The notes under the pieces are model-generated. The model was not told the DNA's origin. It did not search any database and saw only the letters and a program-made list of their open reading frames with translations. Source: Hippophae tibetana (Eukaryota; Streptophyta; Magnoliopsida; Rosales; Elaeagnaceae). Taken from it: DNA of 64,000 nt. The stretch lies in assembly GCA_037013495.1 (NCBI GenBank), contig CM072803.1:49861627-49925626 (forward strand). Reading direction: 5' to 3'. Both the position numbers and the translations under genes were made by a program. This document shows, piece by piece, positions 25,094 through 40,100 of this stretch (position 1 is the stretch's first letter; each line of letters opens with the position of its first letter).

Positions 25094-28000
25094 CCTTCCA
25101 AATGGAAAATGTGATGGAAAATGGTTGTTTTAGACATCATTTGTAAACTTTTTGTTACAAGCTAGCAAAAATTGCAATTATGGACGAGGATAATATTTTC
25201 CATCATATTTCTCTACATTTTACTCTTAGAATAGGTTTGGAACGAACATTCTTAGGGAGAAAAGGGATAACCAAAGTAAATTGATTGCGATGTCATCCAA
25301 CAAAACCAGAATAACTTATAAATAAGTTAAAAATATTAATGTCAAAAAGGAGTTTTAAATTAGAATTGTTGATTTGTTATTTAGAATAATGAACAAAATT
25401 TGAACTTTTAATAGTTTTGCATCTTAAGACATAGTAAATTTCAATTAAATATATCATAAATAAAAGGAAATAATACATGTAGTATTTATTCCGCCAACTT
25501 TCTTTTTTAAAATAGACATGAGAAAATGATTATGTTTTATTTCTCCCTTATTTATTTTTTCCATGATCTATGATTATTATTTTTACCTTTGTAAGTCTTA
25601 ATACCCAGCACTCGCAAATTCATGCAAATTTTATTACCTCCCTTCCAAATGGAAAATGTGATGGAAAATGGTTGTTTTAGACATCATTTTGTTACATAGC
25701 TAGCTAAAATTGCAATTATGGACGAGCATAATATTTTCCATCATATTTCTCTACTTTTTACTCTTAGAATAGGTTTGGAACGAACATTCTTAGGGAGAAA
25801 ATGGATAACCAAAGTCAAATTAATTACGATACCATCCAACAAAACCAGAATAACTTATAAATAAGTTAAAAATATTAATGTCAAAAAGGAGTTGAAAATG
25901 AGAATTGTTTATTTGTTATTTAGAATAATGAACAAAATTGGAAATTTTAATAGTTTTGCATCTTAAGACATAGTAAATTTCAATTAAATATATCACAAAT
26001 AAAAGGAAATAAAACGTGTAGTATTTATTCCGCCAACTTTCTTTTTTAAAATAGACATGAGAAAATGATTATGTTTTATTTCTCCCTTATTTATTTTTCC
26101 CCATGATCTATGATTATTTTTTTTTACCTTTGTATGTCTTAATACCCAGCACTCGCAAATTCATGCAAATTTTATTACCTCCCTTCCAAATGGAAAATGT
26201 GATGGAAAATGTTTGTTTTAGACATCATTTGTAAACTTTTTGTTACATAGCTAGCAAAAATTGCAATTATGGACGAGGATAATATTTTCCATCATATTTC
26301 TCTACTTTTTACTCTTAGAATGGGTTTGGAACCAACATTCTTAGGGAGAAAAAGGATAACCAAAGTCAAATTAATTACGATGCCATCCAACAAAACCAGA
26401 ATAACTTATAAATAAGTTAAAAATATTAATGTCAAAAAGGAGTTGAAAATGAGAATTGTTTATTTGTTATTTAGAATAATGAACAAAGTTTGAAATTTTA
26501 ATAGTTTTGCATCTTAAGACATAGTAAATTTCAATTAAATATATCATAAATAAAAGGAAATAATACGTGTAGTATTTATTCCGCCAACTTTCTTTTTTAA
26601 AATAGACATGAGAAAATGATTATGTTTTATTTCTCCGTTATTTTCTTTTCTCCATTATCTATGATTATTTTTTTACCTTTTTAAGTCTTAATACCCAGCA
26701 CTCGCAAATTCATGCAAATTTTATTACCTCCCTTCCAAATGGAAAATGTGATGGAAAATGGTTGTTTTAGATATCATTTGTAAACTTTTTGTTACAAGCT
26801 AGCAAAAATTGCAATTATGGACGAGGATAATATTTTCCATCATATTTCTCTACTTTTTACTCTTAGAATGAGTTTGGAACCAACATTCTTAGGGAGAAAA
26901 GGGATAACCAAAGTAAATTGATTGCGATGCCATCCAACAAAACCAGAATAACTTATAAATAAGTTAAAAATATTAATGTCAAAAAGGAGTTGAAAATGAG
27001 AATTGTTGATTTGTTATTTAGAATAATGAACAAAATGTGAAATTTTAATAGTTTTGCATCTTAAGACATAGTAAATTTCAATTAAATATATCACAAATAA
27101 AAGGAAATAAAACGTGTAGTATTTATTCCGCCAACTTTCTTTTTTAAAATAGACATGAGAAAATGATTATGTTTTATTTCTCCCTTATTTATTTTTCCCC
27201 ATGATCTATGATTATTTTTTTTACCTTTGTAAGTCTTAATACCCAGCACTCGCAAATTCATGCAAATTTTATTACCTCCCTTCCAAATGGAAAATGTGAT
27301 GGAAAATGTTTGTTTTAGACATCATTTGTAAACTTTTTGTTACATAGCTAGCAAAAATTGCAATTATGGACGAGGATAATATTTTCCATCATATTTCTCT
27401 ACTTTTTACTCTTAGAATAGGTTTGGAACGAACATTCTTAGGGAGAAAAGGGATAACCAAAGTCAAATTAATTACGATGCCATCCAACAAAACCAGAATA
27501 ACTTATAAATAAGTTAAAAATATTAATGTCAAAAAGGAGTGTAAAATGAGAATTGTTTATTTGTTATTTAGAATAATGAACAAAATTTGAACTTTTAATA
27601 GTTTTACATCTTAAGACATAGTAAATTTCAATTAAATATATCATAAATAAAAGGAAATAAAACGTGTAGTATTTATTCCGCCAACTTTCTTTTTTAAAAT
27701 AGACATGAGAAAATGATTATGTTTTATTTCTCCCTTATTTATTTTTTCCATGATCTATGATTATTATTTTTACCTTTGTAAGTCTTAATACCCAGCACTC
27801 GCAAATTCATGCAAATTTTATTACCTCCCTTCCAAATGGAAAATGTGATGGAAAATGGTTGTTTTAGACATCATTTTGTTACATAGCTAGCAAAAATTGC
27901 AATTATGGACGAGGATAATATTTTCCATCATATTTCTCTACTTTTTACTCTTAGAATAGGTTTGGAACGAACATTCTTAGGGAGAAAAGGGATACCCAAA

Positions 28001-28904
28001 GTAAATTGATTGCGATGTCATCCAACAAAACCAGAATAACTTATAAATAAGTTAAAAATATTAATGTCAAAAAGGAGTTTTAAATGAGAATTGTTGATTT
28101 GTTATTTAGAATAATAAACAAAATTTGAACTTTTAATAGTTTTGCATCTTAAGACATAGTAAATTTCAATTAAATATATCATAAATAAAAGGAAATAAAA
28201 CATGTAGTATTTATTCCGCCAACTTTCTTTTTTAAAATAGACATGAGAAAATGATTATGTTTTATTTCTCCCTTATTTATTTTTTCCATGATCTATGATT
28301 ATTATTTTTACCTTTGTAAGTCTTAATACCCAGCACTCGCAAATTCATGCAAATTTTATTACCTCCCTTCCAAATGGAAAATGTGATGGAAAATGGTTGT
28401 TTTAGACATCATTTTGTTACATAGCTAGCAAAAATTGCAATTATGGACGAGGATAATATTTTCCATCATATTTCTCTACTTTTTACTCTTAGAATAGGTT
28501 TGGAACGAACATTCTTAGGGAGAAAATGGATAACCAAAGTCAAATTAATTACGATGCCATCCAACAAAACCAGAATAACATATAAATAAGTTAAAAATAT
28601 TAATGTCAAAAAGGAGTTGAAAATGAGAATTGTTTATTTGTTATTTAGAATAATGAACAAAATTTGAAATTTTAATAGTTTTGCATCTTAAGACATAGTA
28701 AATTTCAATTAAATATATCACAAATAAAAGGAAATAAAACGTGTAGTATTTATTCCGCCAACTTTCTTTTTTAAAATAGACATGAGAAAATGATTATGTT
28801 TTATTTCTCCCTTATTTATTTTTCTCCATTATCTATGATTATTTTTTTACCTTTTTAAGTCTTAATACCCAGCACTCGCAAATTCATGCAAATTTTATTA
28901 CCTC
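25094..28904 (+). repeat. Block F-D'-E-C/D-B/F-Fdel-D/E (copy at 14,202-bp distance)
   Basis: Units start at 25094 (F, AATACATG, ATG of the micro-ORF lost), 25641 (D' with GAGCATAAT), 26182 (E with TTATTTTCTTTTCTCC), 26731 (C front with AGATATCATT, D tail), 27279 (B/F with TTTTACATC), 27828 (Fdel with GGGATACCC) and 28366 (D front, E tail). Every start has a partner exactly 14,202 bases on, at 39296 to 42568, sharing these markers. The tails of the last pair differ. Confidence 0.9.
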
Positions 28905-31900
28905 CCTTCCAAATGGAAAATGTGATGGAAAATGGTTGTTTTAGACATCATTTGTAAACTTTTTGTTACAAGCTAGCAAAAATTGCAATTATGGACGAGG
29001 ATAATATTTTCCATCATATTTCTCTACTTTTTACTCTTAGAATGGGTTTGGAACCAACATTCTTAGGGAGAAAAGGGATAACCAAAGTAAATTGATTGCG
29101 ATGCCATCGAACAAAACCAGAATAACTTATAAATAAGTTAAAAATATTAATGTCAAAAAGGAGTTGAAAATGAGAATTGTTGATTTGTTATTTAGAATAA
29201 TGAACAAAATGTGAAATTTTAATAGTTTTGCATCTTAAGACATAGTAAATTTCAATTAAATATATCATAAATAAAAGAAATAAAACGTGTAGTATTTATT
29301 CCGCCAACTTTCTTTTTTAAAATAGACATGAGAAAAATGATTATGTTTTATTTCTCCCTTATTTATTTTTCCCCATAATCTATGATTTTTTTTTTACCTT
29401 TGTAAGTCTTAATACCCAGCACTCGCAAATTCATGCAAATTTTATTACCTCCCTTCCAAATGGAAAATGTGATGGAAAATGGTTGTTTTAGACATCATTT
29501 GTAAACTTTTTGTTACATAGCTAGCAAAAATTGCAATTATGAACGAGGATAATATTTTCCATCATATTTCTCTACTTTTTACTCTTAGAATAGGTTTGGA
29601 ACGAACATTCTTAGGGAGAAAAGGGATAACCAAAGTCAAATTAATTACGATGCCATCTAACAAAACCAGAATAACTTATAAATAAGTTTAAAATATTAAT
29701 GTCAAAAAGGAGTGTAAAATGAGAATTGTTTATTTGTTATTTAGAATAATGAACAAAAGTTGAAATTTTAATAGTTTTGCATCTTAAGACATAGTAAATT
29801 TCAATTAAATATATCATAAATAAAAGGAAATAAAATGTGTAGTATTTATTCCGCCAACTTTCTTTTTTAAAATAGACATGAGAAAATGATTATGTTTTAT
29901 TTCTCCCTTATTTATTTTTTCCATGATCTATGATTTTTTTTTTACCTTTGTAAGTCTTAATACCCAGCACTCGCAAATTCATGCAAATTTTATTACCTCC
30001 CTTCCAAATGTAAAATGTGATGGAAAATGGTTGTTTTAGACATCATTTGTAAACATTTTGTTACATAGCTAGCAAAAATTGCAATTATGGACGAGGATAA
30101 TATTTTCCATCATATTTCTCTACTTTTTACTCTTAGAATGGGTTTGGAACCAACATTCTTAGGGAGAAAAGGGATAACCAAAGTAAATTGATTGCGATGC
30201 CATCCAACAAAACCAGAATAACTTATAAATAAGTTAAAAATATTAATGTCAAAAAGGAGTTGAAAATGAGAATTGTTGATTTGTTATTTAGAATAATGAA
30301 CAAAATGTGAAATTTTAATAGTTTTGCATCTTAAGACATAGTAAATTTCAATTAAATATATCATAAATAAAAGAAATAAAACGTGTAGTATTTATTCCGC
30401 CAACTTTCTTTTTTAAAATAGACATGAGAAAAATGATTATGTTTTATTTCTCCCTTATTTATTTTTCCCCATAATCTATGATTTTTTTTTACCTTTGTAA
30501 GTCTTAATACCCAGCACTCGCAAATTCATGCAAATTTTATTACCTCCCTTCCAAATGGAAAATGTGATGGAAAATGGTTGTTTTAGACATCATTTGTAAA
30601 CTTTTTGTTACATAGCTAGCAAAAATTGCAATTATGAACGAGGATAATATTTTCCATCATATTTCTCTACTTTTTACTCTTAGAATAGGTTTGGAACGAA
30701 CATTCTTAGGGAGAAAAGGGATAACCAAAGTCAAATTAATTACGATGCCATCTAACAAAACCAGAATAACTTATAAATAAGTTTAAAATATTAATGTCAA
30801 AAAGGAGTGTAAAATGAGAATTGTTTATTTGTTATTTAGAATAATGAACAAAAGTTGAAATTTTAATAGTTTTGCATCTTAAGACATAGTAAATTTCAAT
30901 TAAATATATCATAAATAAAAGGAAATAAAATGTGTAGTATTTATTCCGCCAACTTTCTTTTTTAAAATAGACATGAGAAAATGATTATGTTTTATTTCTC
31001 CCTTATTTATTTTTCACCATGATCTATGATTATTTTTTTACCTTTTTAAGTCTTAATACCCATCACTCGCAAATTCATGGAAATTTTATTAACTCCCTTC
31101 CAAATGGAAAATGTGATGGAAAATGGTTGTTTTAGACATCATTTGTAAACTTTTTGTTACAAGCTAGCAAAAATTGCAATTATGGACGAGGATAATATTT
31201 TCCATCATATTTCTCTACTTTTTACTCTTAGAATAGGTTTGGAACGAACATTCTTAGGGAGAAAAGGGATAACCAAAGTAAATTGATTGCGATGTCATCC
31301 AACAAAACCAGAATAACTTATAAATAAGTTAAAAATATTAATGTCAAAAAGGAGTTGAAAATGAGAATTGTTGATTTGTTATTTAGAATAATGAACAAAA
31401 TGTGAAATTTTAATAGTTTTGCATCTTAAGACATAGTAAATTTCAATTAAATATATCATAAATAAAAGAAATAAAACGTGTAGTATTTATTCCGCCAACT
31501 TTCTTTTTTAAAATAGACATGAGAAAAATGATTATGTTTTATTTCTCCCTTATTTATTTTTCCCCATAATCTATGATTTTTTTTTACCTTTGTAAGTCTT
31601 AATACCCAGCACTCGCAAATTCATGCAAATTTTATTACCTCCCTTCCAAATGGAAAATGTGATGGAAAATGGTTGTTTTAGACATCATTTGTAAACTTTT
31701 TGTTACATAGCTAGCAAAAATTGCAATTATGAACGAGGATAATATTTTCCATCATATTTCTCTACTTTTTACTCTTAGAATAGGTTTGGAACGAACATTC
31801 TTAGGGAGAAAAGGGATAACCAAAGTCAAATTAATTACGATGCCATCTAACAAAACCAGAATAACTTATAAATAAGTTTAAAATATTAATGTCAAAAAGG

Positions 31901-33827
31901 AGTGTAAAATGAGAATTGTTTATTTGTTATTTAGAATAATGAACAAAAGTTGAAATTTTAATAGTTTTGCATCTTAAGACATAGTAAATTTCAATTAAAT
32001 ATATCATAAATAAAAGGAAATAAAATGTGTAGTATTTATTCCGCCAACTTTCTTTTTTAAAATAGACATGAGAAAATGATTATGTTTTATTTCTCCCTTA
32101 TTTATTTTTCACCATGATCTATGATTATTTTTTTACCTTTTTAAGTCTTAATACCCATCACTCGCAAATTCATGGAAATTTTATTAACTCCCTTCCAAAT
32201 GGAAAATGTGATGGAAAATGGTTGTTTTAGACATCATTTGTAAACTTTTTGTTACAAGCTAGCAAAAATTGCAATTATGGACGAGGATAATATTTTCCAT
32301 CATATTTCTCTACTTTTTACTCTTAGAATAGGTTTGGAACGAACATTCTTAGGGAGAAAAGGGATAACCAAAGTAAATTGATTGCGATGTCATCCAACAA
32401 AACCAGAATAACTTATAAATAAGTTAAAAATATTAATGTCAAAAAGGAGTTTTAAATGAGAATTGTTGATTTGTTATTTAGAATAATGAACAAAATTTGA
32501 ACTTTTAATAGTTTTGCATCTTAAGACATAGTAAATTTCAATTAAATATATCATAAATAAAAGGAAATAATACATGTAGTATTTATTCCGCCAACTTTCT
32601 TTTTTAAAATAGACATGAGAAAATGATTATGTTTTATTTCTCCCTTATTTATTTTTTCCATGATCTATGATTATTATTTTTACCTTTGTAAGTCTTAATA
32701 CCCAGCACTCGCAAATTCATGCAAATTTTATTACCTCCCTTCCAAATGGAAAATGTGATGGAAAATGGTTGTTTTAGACATCATTTTGTTACATAGCTAG
32801 CTAAAATTGCAATTATGGACGAGCATAATATTTTCCATCATATTTCTCTACTTTTTACTCTTAGAATAGGTTTGGAACAAACATTCTTAGGGAGAAAATG
32901 GATAACCAAAGTCAAATTAATTACGATACCATCCAACAAAACCAGAATAACTTATAAATAAGTTAAAAATATTAATGTCAAAAAGGAGTTGAAAATGAGA
33001 ATTGTTTATTTGTTATTTAGAATAATGAACAAAATTGGAAATTTTAATAGTTTTGCATCTTAAGACATAGTAAATTTCAATTAAATATATCACAAATAAA
33101 AGGAAATAAAACGTGTAGTATTTATTCCGCCAACTTTCTTTTTTAAAATAGACATGAGAAAATGATTATGTTTTATTTCTCCCTTATTTATTTTTCCCCA
33201 TGATCTATGATTATTTTTTTTTACCTTTGTATGTCTTAATACCCAGCACTCGCAAATTCATGCAAATTTTATTACCTCCCTTCCAAATGGAAAATGTGAT
33301 GGAAAATGTTTGTTTTAGACATCATTTGTAAACTTTTTGTTACATAGCTAGCAAAAATTGCAATTATGGACGAGGATAATATTTTCCATCATATTTCTCT
33401 ACTTTTTACTCTTAGAATGGGTTTGGAACCAACATTCTTAGGGAGAAAAAGGATAACCAAAGTCAAATTAATTACGATGCCATCCAACAAAACCAGAATA
33501 ACTTATAAATAAGTTAAAAATATTAATGTCAAAAAGGAGTTGAAAATGAGAATTGTTTATTTGTTATTTAGAATAATGAACAAAATGTGAAATTTTAATA
33601 GTTTTGCATCTTAAGACATAGTAAATTTCAATTAAATATATCACAAATAAAAGGAAATAAAACGTGTAGTATTTATTCCGCCAACTTTCTTTTTTAAAAT
33701 AGACATGAGAAAATGATTATGTTTTATTTCTCCCTTATTTATTTTTCTCCATTATCTATGATTATTTTTTTACCTTTTTAAGTCTTAATACCCAGCACTC
33801 GCAAATTCATGCAAATTTTATTACCTC
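28905..33827 (+). repeat. C-B-C'-B-(A/C)-B-F-D'-E zone with a 2-mer duplication
   Basis: Units start at 28905 (C, CCATCGAAC), 29452 (B), 30000 (C'), 30547 (B), 31096 (A/C chimera), 31642 (B), 32191 (F), 32738 (D') and 33279 (E front, mixed tail). The B units at 30547 and 31642 are near-identical at 1095-base spacing and share CCCATCACTCG and TATTAACTCCC, which marks a recent duplication of two units. Confidence 0.88.
31096..31641 (+). repeat. A/C chimeric monomer formed by the 2-mer duplication
   Basis: The front through GATGTCATCC (about 31300) matches the F unit at 32191. From GGAGTTGAAAATG (about 31356) it matches the C' unit at 30000. The crossover therefore lies within roughly 60 bases of the palindrome region. 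This is the cleanest junction in the window: one recombination between a C' unit and an F unit two positions apart explains it. Confidence 0.88.
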
Positions 33828-36800
33828 CCTTCCAAATGGAAAATGTGATGGAAAATGGTTGTTTTAGACATCATTTGTAAACTTTTTGTTACAAGCTAGC
33901 AAAAATTGCAATTATGGACGAGGATAATATTTTCCATCATATTTCTCTACTTTTTACTCTTAGAATGGGTTTGGAACCAACATTCTTAGGGAGAAAAGGG
34001 ATAACCAAAGTAAATTGATTGCGATGCCATCGAACAAAACCAGAATAACTTATAAATAAGTTAAAAATATTAATGTCAAAAAGGAGTTGAAAATGAGAAT
34101 TGTTGATTTGTTATTTAGAATAATGAACAAAATGTGAAATTTTAATAGTTTTGCATCTTAAGACATAGTAAATTTCAATTAAATATATCATAAATAAAAG
34201 AAATAAAACGTGTAGTATTTATTCCGCCAACTTTCTTTTTTAAAATAGACATGAGAAAAATGATTATGTTTTATTTCTCCCTTATTTATTTTTCCCCATA
34301 ATCTATGATTTTTTTTTTACCTTTGTAAGTCTTAATACCCAGCACTCGCAAATTCATGCAAATTTTATTACCTCCCTTCCAAATGGAAAATGTGATGGAA
34401 AATGGTTGTTTTAGACATCATTTGTAAACTTTTTGTTACATAGCTAGCAAAAATTGCAATTATGAACGAGGATAATATTTTCCATCATATTTCTCTACTT
34501 TTTACTCTTAGAATAGGTTTGGAACGAACATTCTTAGGGAGAAAAGGGATAACCAAAGTCAAATTAATTACGATGCCATCTAACAAAACCAGAATAACTT
34601 ATAAATAAGTTTAAAATATTAATGTCAAAAAGGAGTGTAAAATGAGAATTGTTTATTTGTTATTTAGAATAATGAACAAAAGTTGAAATTTTAATAGTTT
34701 TGCATCTTAAGACATAGTAAATTTCAATTAAATATATCATAAATAAAAGGAAATAAAATGTGTAGTATTTATTCCGCCAACTTTCTTTTTTAAAATAGAC
34801 ATGAGAAAATGATTATGTTTTATTTCTCCCTTATTTATTTTTTCCATGATCTATGATTTTTTTTTTACCTTTGTAAGTCTTAATACCCAGCACTCGCAAA
34901 TTCATGCAAATTTTATTACCTCCCTTCCAAATGTAAAATGTGATGGAAAATGGTTGTTTTAGACATCATTTGTAAACATTTTGTTACATAGCTAGCAAAA
35001 ATTGCAATTATGGACGAGGATAATATTTTCCATCATATTTCTCTACTTTTTACTCTTAGAATGGGTTTGGAACCAACATTCTTAGGGAGAAAAGGGATAA
35101 CCAAAGTAAATTGATTGCGATGCCATCCAACAAAACCAGAATAACTTATAAATAAGTTAAAAATATTAATGTCAAAAAGGAGTTGAAAATGAGAATTGTT
35201 GATTTGTTATTTAGAATAATGAACAAAATGTGAAATTTTAATAGTTTTGCATCTTAAGACATAGTAAATTTCAATTAAATATATCATAAATAAAAGAAAT
35301 AAAACGTGTAGTATTTATTCCGCCAACTTTCTTTTTTAAAATAGACATGAGAAAAATGATTATGTTTTATTTCTCCCTTATTTATTTTTCCCCATAATCT
35401 ATGATTTTTTTTTACCTTTGTAAGTCTTAATACCCAGCACTCGCAAATTCATGCAAATTTTATTACCTCCCTTCCAAATGGAAAATGTGATGGAAAATGG
35501 TTGTTTTAGACATCATTTGTAAACTTTTTGTTACATAGCTAGCAAAAATTGCAATTATGAACGAGGATAATATTTTCCATCATATTTCTCTACTTTTTAC
35601 TCTTAGAATAGGTTTGGAACGAACATTCTTAGGGAGAAAAGGGATAACCAAAGTCAAATTAATTACGATGCCATCTAACAAAACCAGAATAACTTATAAA
35701 TAAGTTTAAAATATTAATGTCAAAAAGGAGTGTAAAATGAGAATTGTTTATTTGTTATTTAGAATAATGAACAAAAGTTGAAATTTTAATAGTTTTGCAT
35801 CTTAAGACATAGTAAATTTCAATTAAATATATCATAAATAAAAGGAAATAAAATGTGTAGTATTTATTCCGCCAACTTTCTTTTTTAAAACAGACATGAG
35901 AAAATGATTATGTTTTATTTCTCCCTTATTTATTTTTCACCATGATCTATGATTATTTTTTTACCTTTTTAAGTCTTAATACCCATCACTCGCAAATTCA
36001 TGGAAATTTTATTAACTCCCTTCCAAATGGAAAATGTGATGGAAAATGGTTGTTTTAGACATCATTTGTAAACTTTTTGTTACAAGCTAGCAAAAATTGC
36101 AATTATGGACGAGGATAATATTTTCCATCATATTTCTCTACTTTTTACTCTTAGAATAGGTTTGGAACGAACATTCTTAGGGAGAAAAGGGATAACCAAA
36201 GTAAATTGATTGCGATGTCATCCAACAAAACCAGAATAACTTATAAATAAGTTAAAAATATTAATGTCAAAAAGGAGTTTTAAATGAGAATTGTTGATTT
36301 GTTATTTAGAATAATGAACAAAATTTGAACTTTTAATAGTTTTGCATCTTAAGACATAGTAAATTTCAATTAAATATATCATAAATAAAAGGAAATAATA
36401 CATGTAGTATTTATTCCGCCAACTTTCTTTTTTAAAATAGACATGAGAAAATGATTATGTTTTATTTCTCCCTTATTTATTTTTTCCATGATCTATGATT
36501 ATTATTTTTACCTTTGTAAGTCTTAATACCCAGCACTCGCAAATTCATGCAAATTTTATTACCTCCCTTCCAAATGGAAAATGTGATGGAAAATGGTTGT
36601 TTTAGACATCATTTTGTTACATAGCTAGCTAAAATTGCAATTATGGACGAGCATAATATTTTCCATCATATTTCTCTACTTTTTACTCTTAGAATAGGTT
36701 TGGAACAAACATTCTTAGGGAGAAAATGGATAACCAAAGTCAAATTAATTACGATACCATCCAACAAAACCAGAATAACTTATAAATAAGTTAAAAATAT

Positions 36801-37104
36801 TAATGTCAAAAAGGAGTTGAAAATGAGAATTGTTTATTTGTTATTTAGAATAATGAACAAAATTGGAAATTTTAATAGTTTTGCATCTTAAGACATAGTA
36901 AATTTCAATTAAATATATCACAAATAAAAGGAAATAAAACGTGTAGTATTTATTCCGCCAACTTTCTTTTTTAAAATAGACATGAGAAAATGATTATGTT
37001 TTATTTCTCCCTTATTTATTTTTCTCCATTATCTATGATTATTTTTTTACCTTTTTAAGTCTTAATACCCAGCACTCGCAAATTCATGCAAATTTTATTA
37101 CCTC
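33828..37104 (+). repeat. 6-mer HOR, copy 1 (3277 bp): C-B-C'-B-F-D'/E
   Basis: Units start at 33828, 34375, 34923, 35470, 36019 and 36566. All recur 3277 bases later. The two copies look nearly identical, and the marker AAAACAGACATG appears only in the B units at 35470 and 38747. The last unit (36566, 539 bp) has a D' front and an E-type CTCCATTATC tail. Confidence 0.93.
36566..37104 (+). repeat. D'/E fusion monomer (one-unit deletion)
   Basis: Its front, including GAGCATAAT and the rare GGAACAAAC, matches the D' unit at 32738. Its tail CTCCATTATC matches the following unit at 33279. It looks like those two units joined by a crossover in their shared middle, which turns a 7-unit spacing (32738 to 36566, 3828 bp) into a 6-unit one (3277 bp). 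Confidence 0.82.
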
Positions 37105-40100
37105 CCTTCCAAATGGAAAATGTGATGGAAAATGGTTGTTTTAGACATCATTTGTAAACTTTTTGTTACAAGCTAGCAAAAATTGCAATTATGGACGAGG
37201 ATAATATTTTCCATCATATTTCTCTACTTTTTACTCTTAGAATGGGTTTGGAACCAACATTCTTAGGGAGAAAAGGGATAACCAAAGTAAATTGATTGCG
37301 ATGCCATCGAACAAAACCAGAATAACTTATAAATAAGTTAAAAATATTAATGTCAAAAAGGAGTTGAAAATGAGAATTGTTGATTTGTTATTTAGAATAA
37401 TGAACAAAATGTGAAATTTTAATAGTTTTGCATCTTAAGACATAGTAAATTTCAATTAAATATATCATAAATAAAAGAAATAAAACGTGTAGTATTTATT
37501 CCGCCAACTTTCTTTTTTAAAATAGACATGAGAAAAATGATTATGTTTTATTTCTCCCTTATTTATTTTTCCCCATAATCTATGATTTTTTTTTTACCTT
37601 TGTAAGTCTTAATACCCAGCACTCGCAAATTCATGCAAATTTTATTACCTCCCTTCCAAATGGAAAATGTGATGGAAAATGGTTGTTTTAGACATCATTT
37701 GTAAACTTTTTGTTACATAGCTAGCAAAAATTGCAATTATGAACGAGGATAATATTTTCCATCATATTTCTCTACTTTTTACTCTTAGAATAGGTTTGGA
37801 ACGAACATTCTTAGGGAGAAAAGGGATAACCAAAGTCAAATTAATTACGATGCCATCTAACAAAACCAGAATAACTTATAAATAAGTTTAAAATATTAAT
37901 GTCAAAAAGGAGTGTAAAATGAGAATTGTTTATTTGTTATTTAGAATAATGAACAAAAGTTGAAATTTTAATAGTTTTGCATCTTAAGACATAGTAAATT
38001 TCAATTAAATATATCATAAATAAAAGGAAATAAAATGTGTAGTATTTATTCCGCCAACTTTCTTTTTTAAAATAGACATGAGAAAATGATTATGTTTTAT
38101 TTCTCCCTTATTTATTTTTTCCATGATCTATGATTTTTTTTTTACCTTTGTAAGTCTTAATACCCAGCACTCGCAAATTCATGCAAATTTTATTACCTCC
38201 CTTCCAAATGTAAAATGTGATGGAAAATGGTTGTTTTAGACATCATTTGTAAACATTTTGTTACATAGCTAGCAAAAATTGCAATTATGGACGAGGATAA
38301 TATTTTCCATCATATTTCTCTACTTTTTACTCTTAGAATGGGTTTGGAACCAACATTCTTAGGGAGAAAAGGGATAACCAAAGTAAATTGATTGCGATGC
38401 CATCCAACAAAACCAGAATAACTTATAAATAAGTTAAAAATATTAATGTCAAAAAGGAGTTGAAAATGAGAATTGTTGATTTGTTATTTAGAATAATGAA
38501 CAAAATGTGAAATTTTAATAGTTTTGCATCTTAAGACATAGTAAATTTCAATTAAATATATCATAAATAAAAGAAATAAAACGTGTAGTATTTATTCCGC
38601 CAACTTTCTTTTTTAAAATAGACATGAGAAAAATGATTATGTTTTATTTCTCCCTTATTTATTTTTCCCCATAATCTATGATTTTTTTTTACCTTTGTAA
38701 GTCTTAATACCCAGCACTCGCAAATTCATGCAAATTTTATTACCTCCCTTCCAAATGGAAAATGTGATGGAAAATGGTTGTTTTAGACATCATTTGTAAA
38801 CTTTTTGTTACATAGCTAGCAAAAATTGCAATTATGAACGAGGATAATATTTTCCATCATATTTCTCTACTTTTTACTCTTAGAATAGGTTTGGAACGAA
38901 CATTCTTAGGGAGAAAAGGGATAACCAAAGTCAAATTAATTACGATGCCATCTAACAAAACCAGAATAACTTATAAATAAGTTTAAAATATTAATGTCAA
39001 AAAGGAGTGTAAAATGAGAATTGTTTATTTGTTATTTAGAATAATGAACAAAAGTTGAAATTTTAATAGTTTTGCATCTTAAGACATAGTAAATTTCAAT
39101 TAAATATATCATAAATAAAAGGAAATAAAATGTGTAGTATTTATTCCGCCAACTTTCTTTTTTAAAACAGACATGAGAAAATGATTATGTTTTATTTCTC
39201 CCTTATTTATTTTTCACCATGATCTATGATTATTTTTTTACCTTTTTAAGTCTTAATACCCATCACTCGCAAATTCATGGAAATTTTATTAACTCCCTTC
39301 CAAATGGAAAATGTGATGGAAAATGGTTGTTTTAGACATCATTTGTAAACTTTTTGTTACAAGCTAGCAAAAATTGCAATTATGGACGAGGATAATATTT
39401 TCCATCATATTTCTCTACTTTTTACTCTTAGAATAGGTTTGGAACGAACATTCTTAGGGAGAAAAGGGATAACCAAAGTAAATTGATTGCGATGTCATCC
39501 AACAAAACCAGAATAACTTATAAATAAGTTAAAAATATTAATGTCAAAAAGGAGTTTTAAATGAGAATTGTTGATTTGTTATTTAGAATAATGAACAAAA
39601 TTTGAACTTTTAATAGTTTTGCATCTTAAGACATAGTAAATTTCAATTAAATATATCATAAATAAAAGGAAATAATACATGTAGTATTTATTCCGCCAAC
39701 TTTCTTTTTTAAAATAGACATGAGAAAATGATTATGTTTTATTTCTCCCTTATTTATTTTTTCCATGATCTATGATTATTATTTTTACCTTTGTAAGTCT
39801 TAATACCCAGCACTCGCAAATTCATGCAAATTTTATTACCTCCCTTCCAAATGGAAAATGTGATGGAAAATGGTTGTTTTAGACATCATTTTGTTACATA
39901 GCTAGCTAAAATTGCAATTATGGACGAGCATAATATTTTCCATCATATTTCTCTACTTTTTACTCTTAGAATAGGTTTGGAACGAACATTCTTAGGGAGA
40001 AAATGGATAACCAAAGTCAAATTAATTACGATACCATCCAACAAAACCAGAATAACTTATAAATAAGTTAAAAATATTAATGTCAAAAAGGAGTTGAAAA

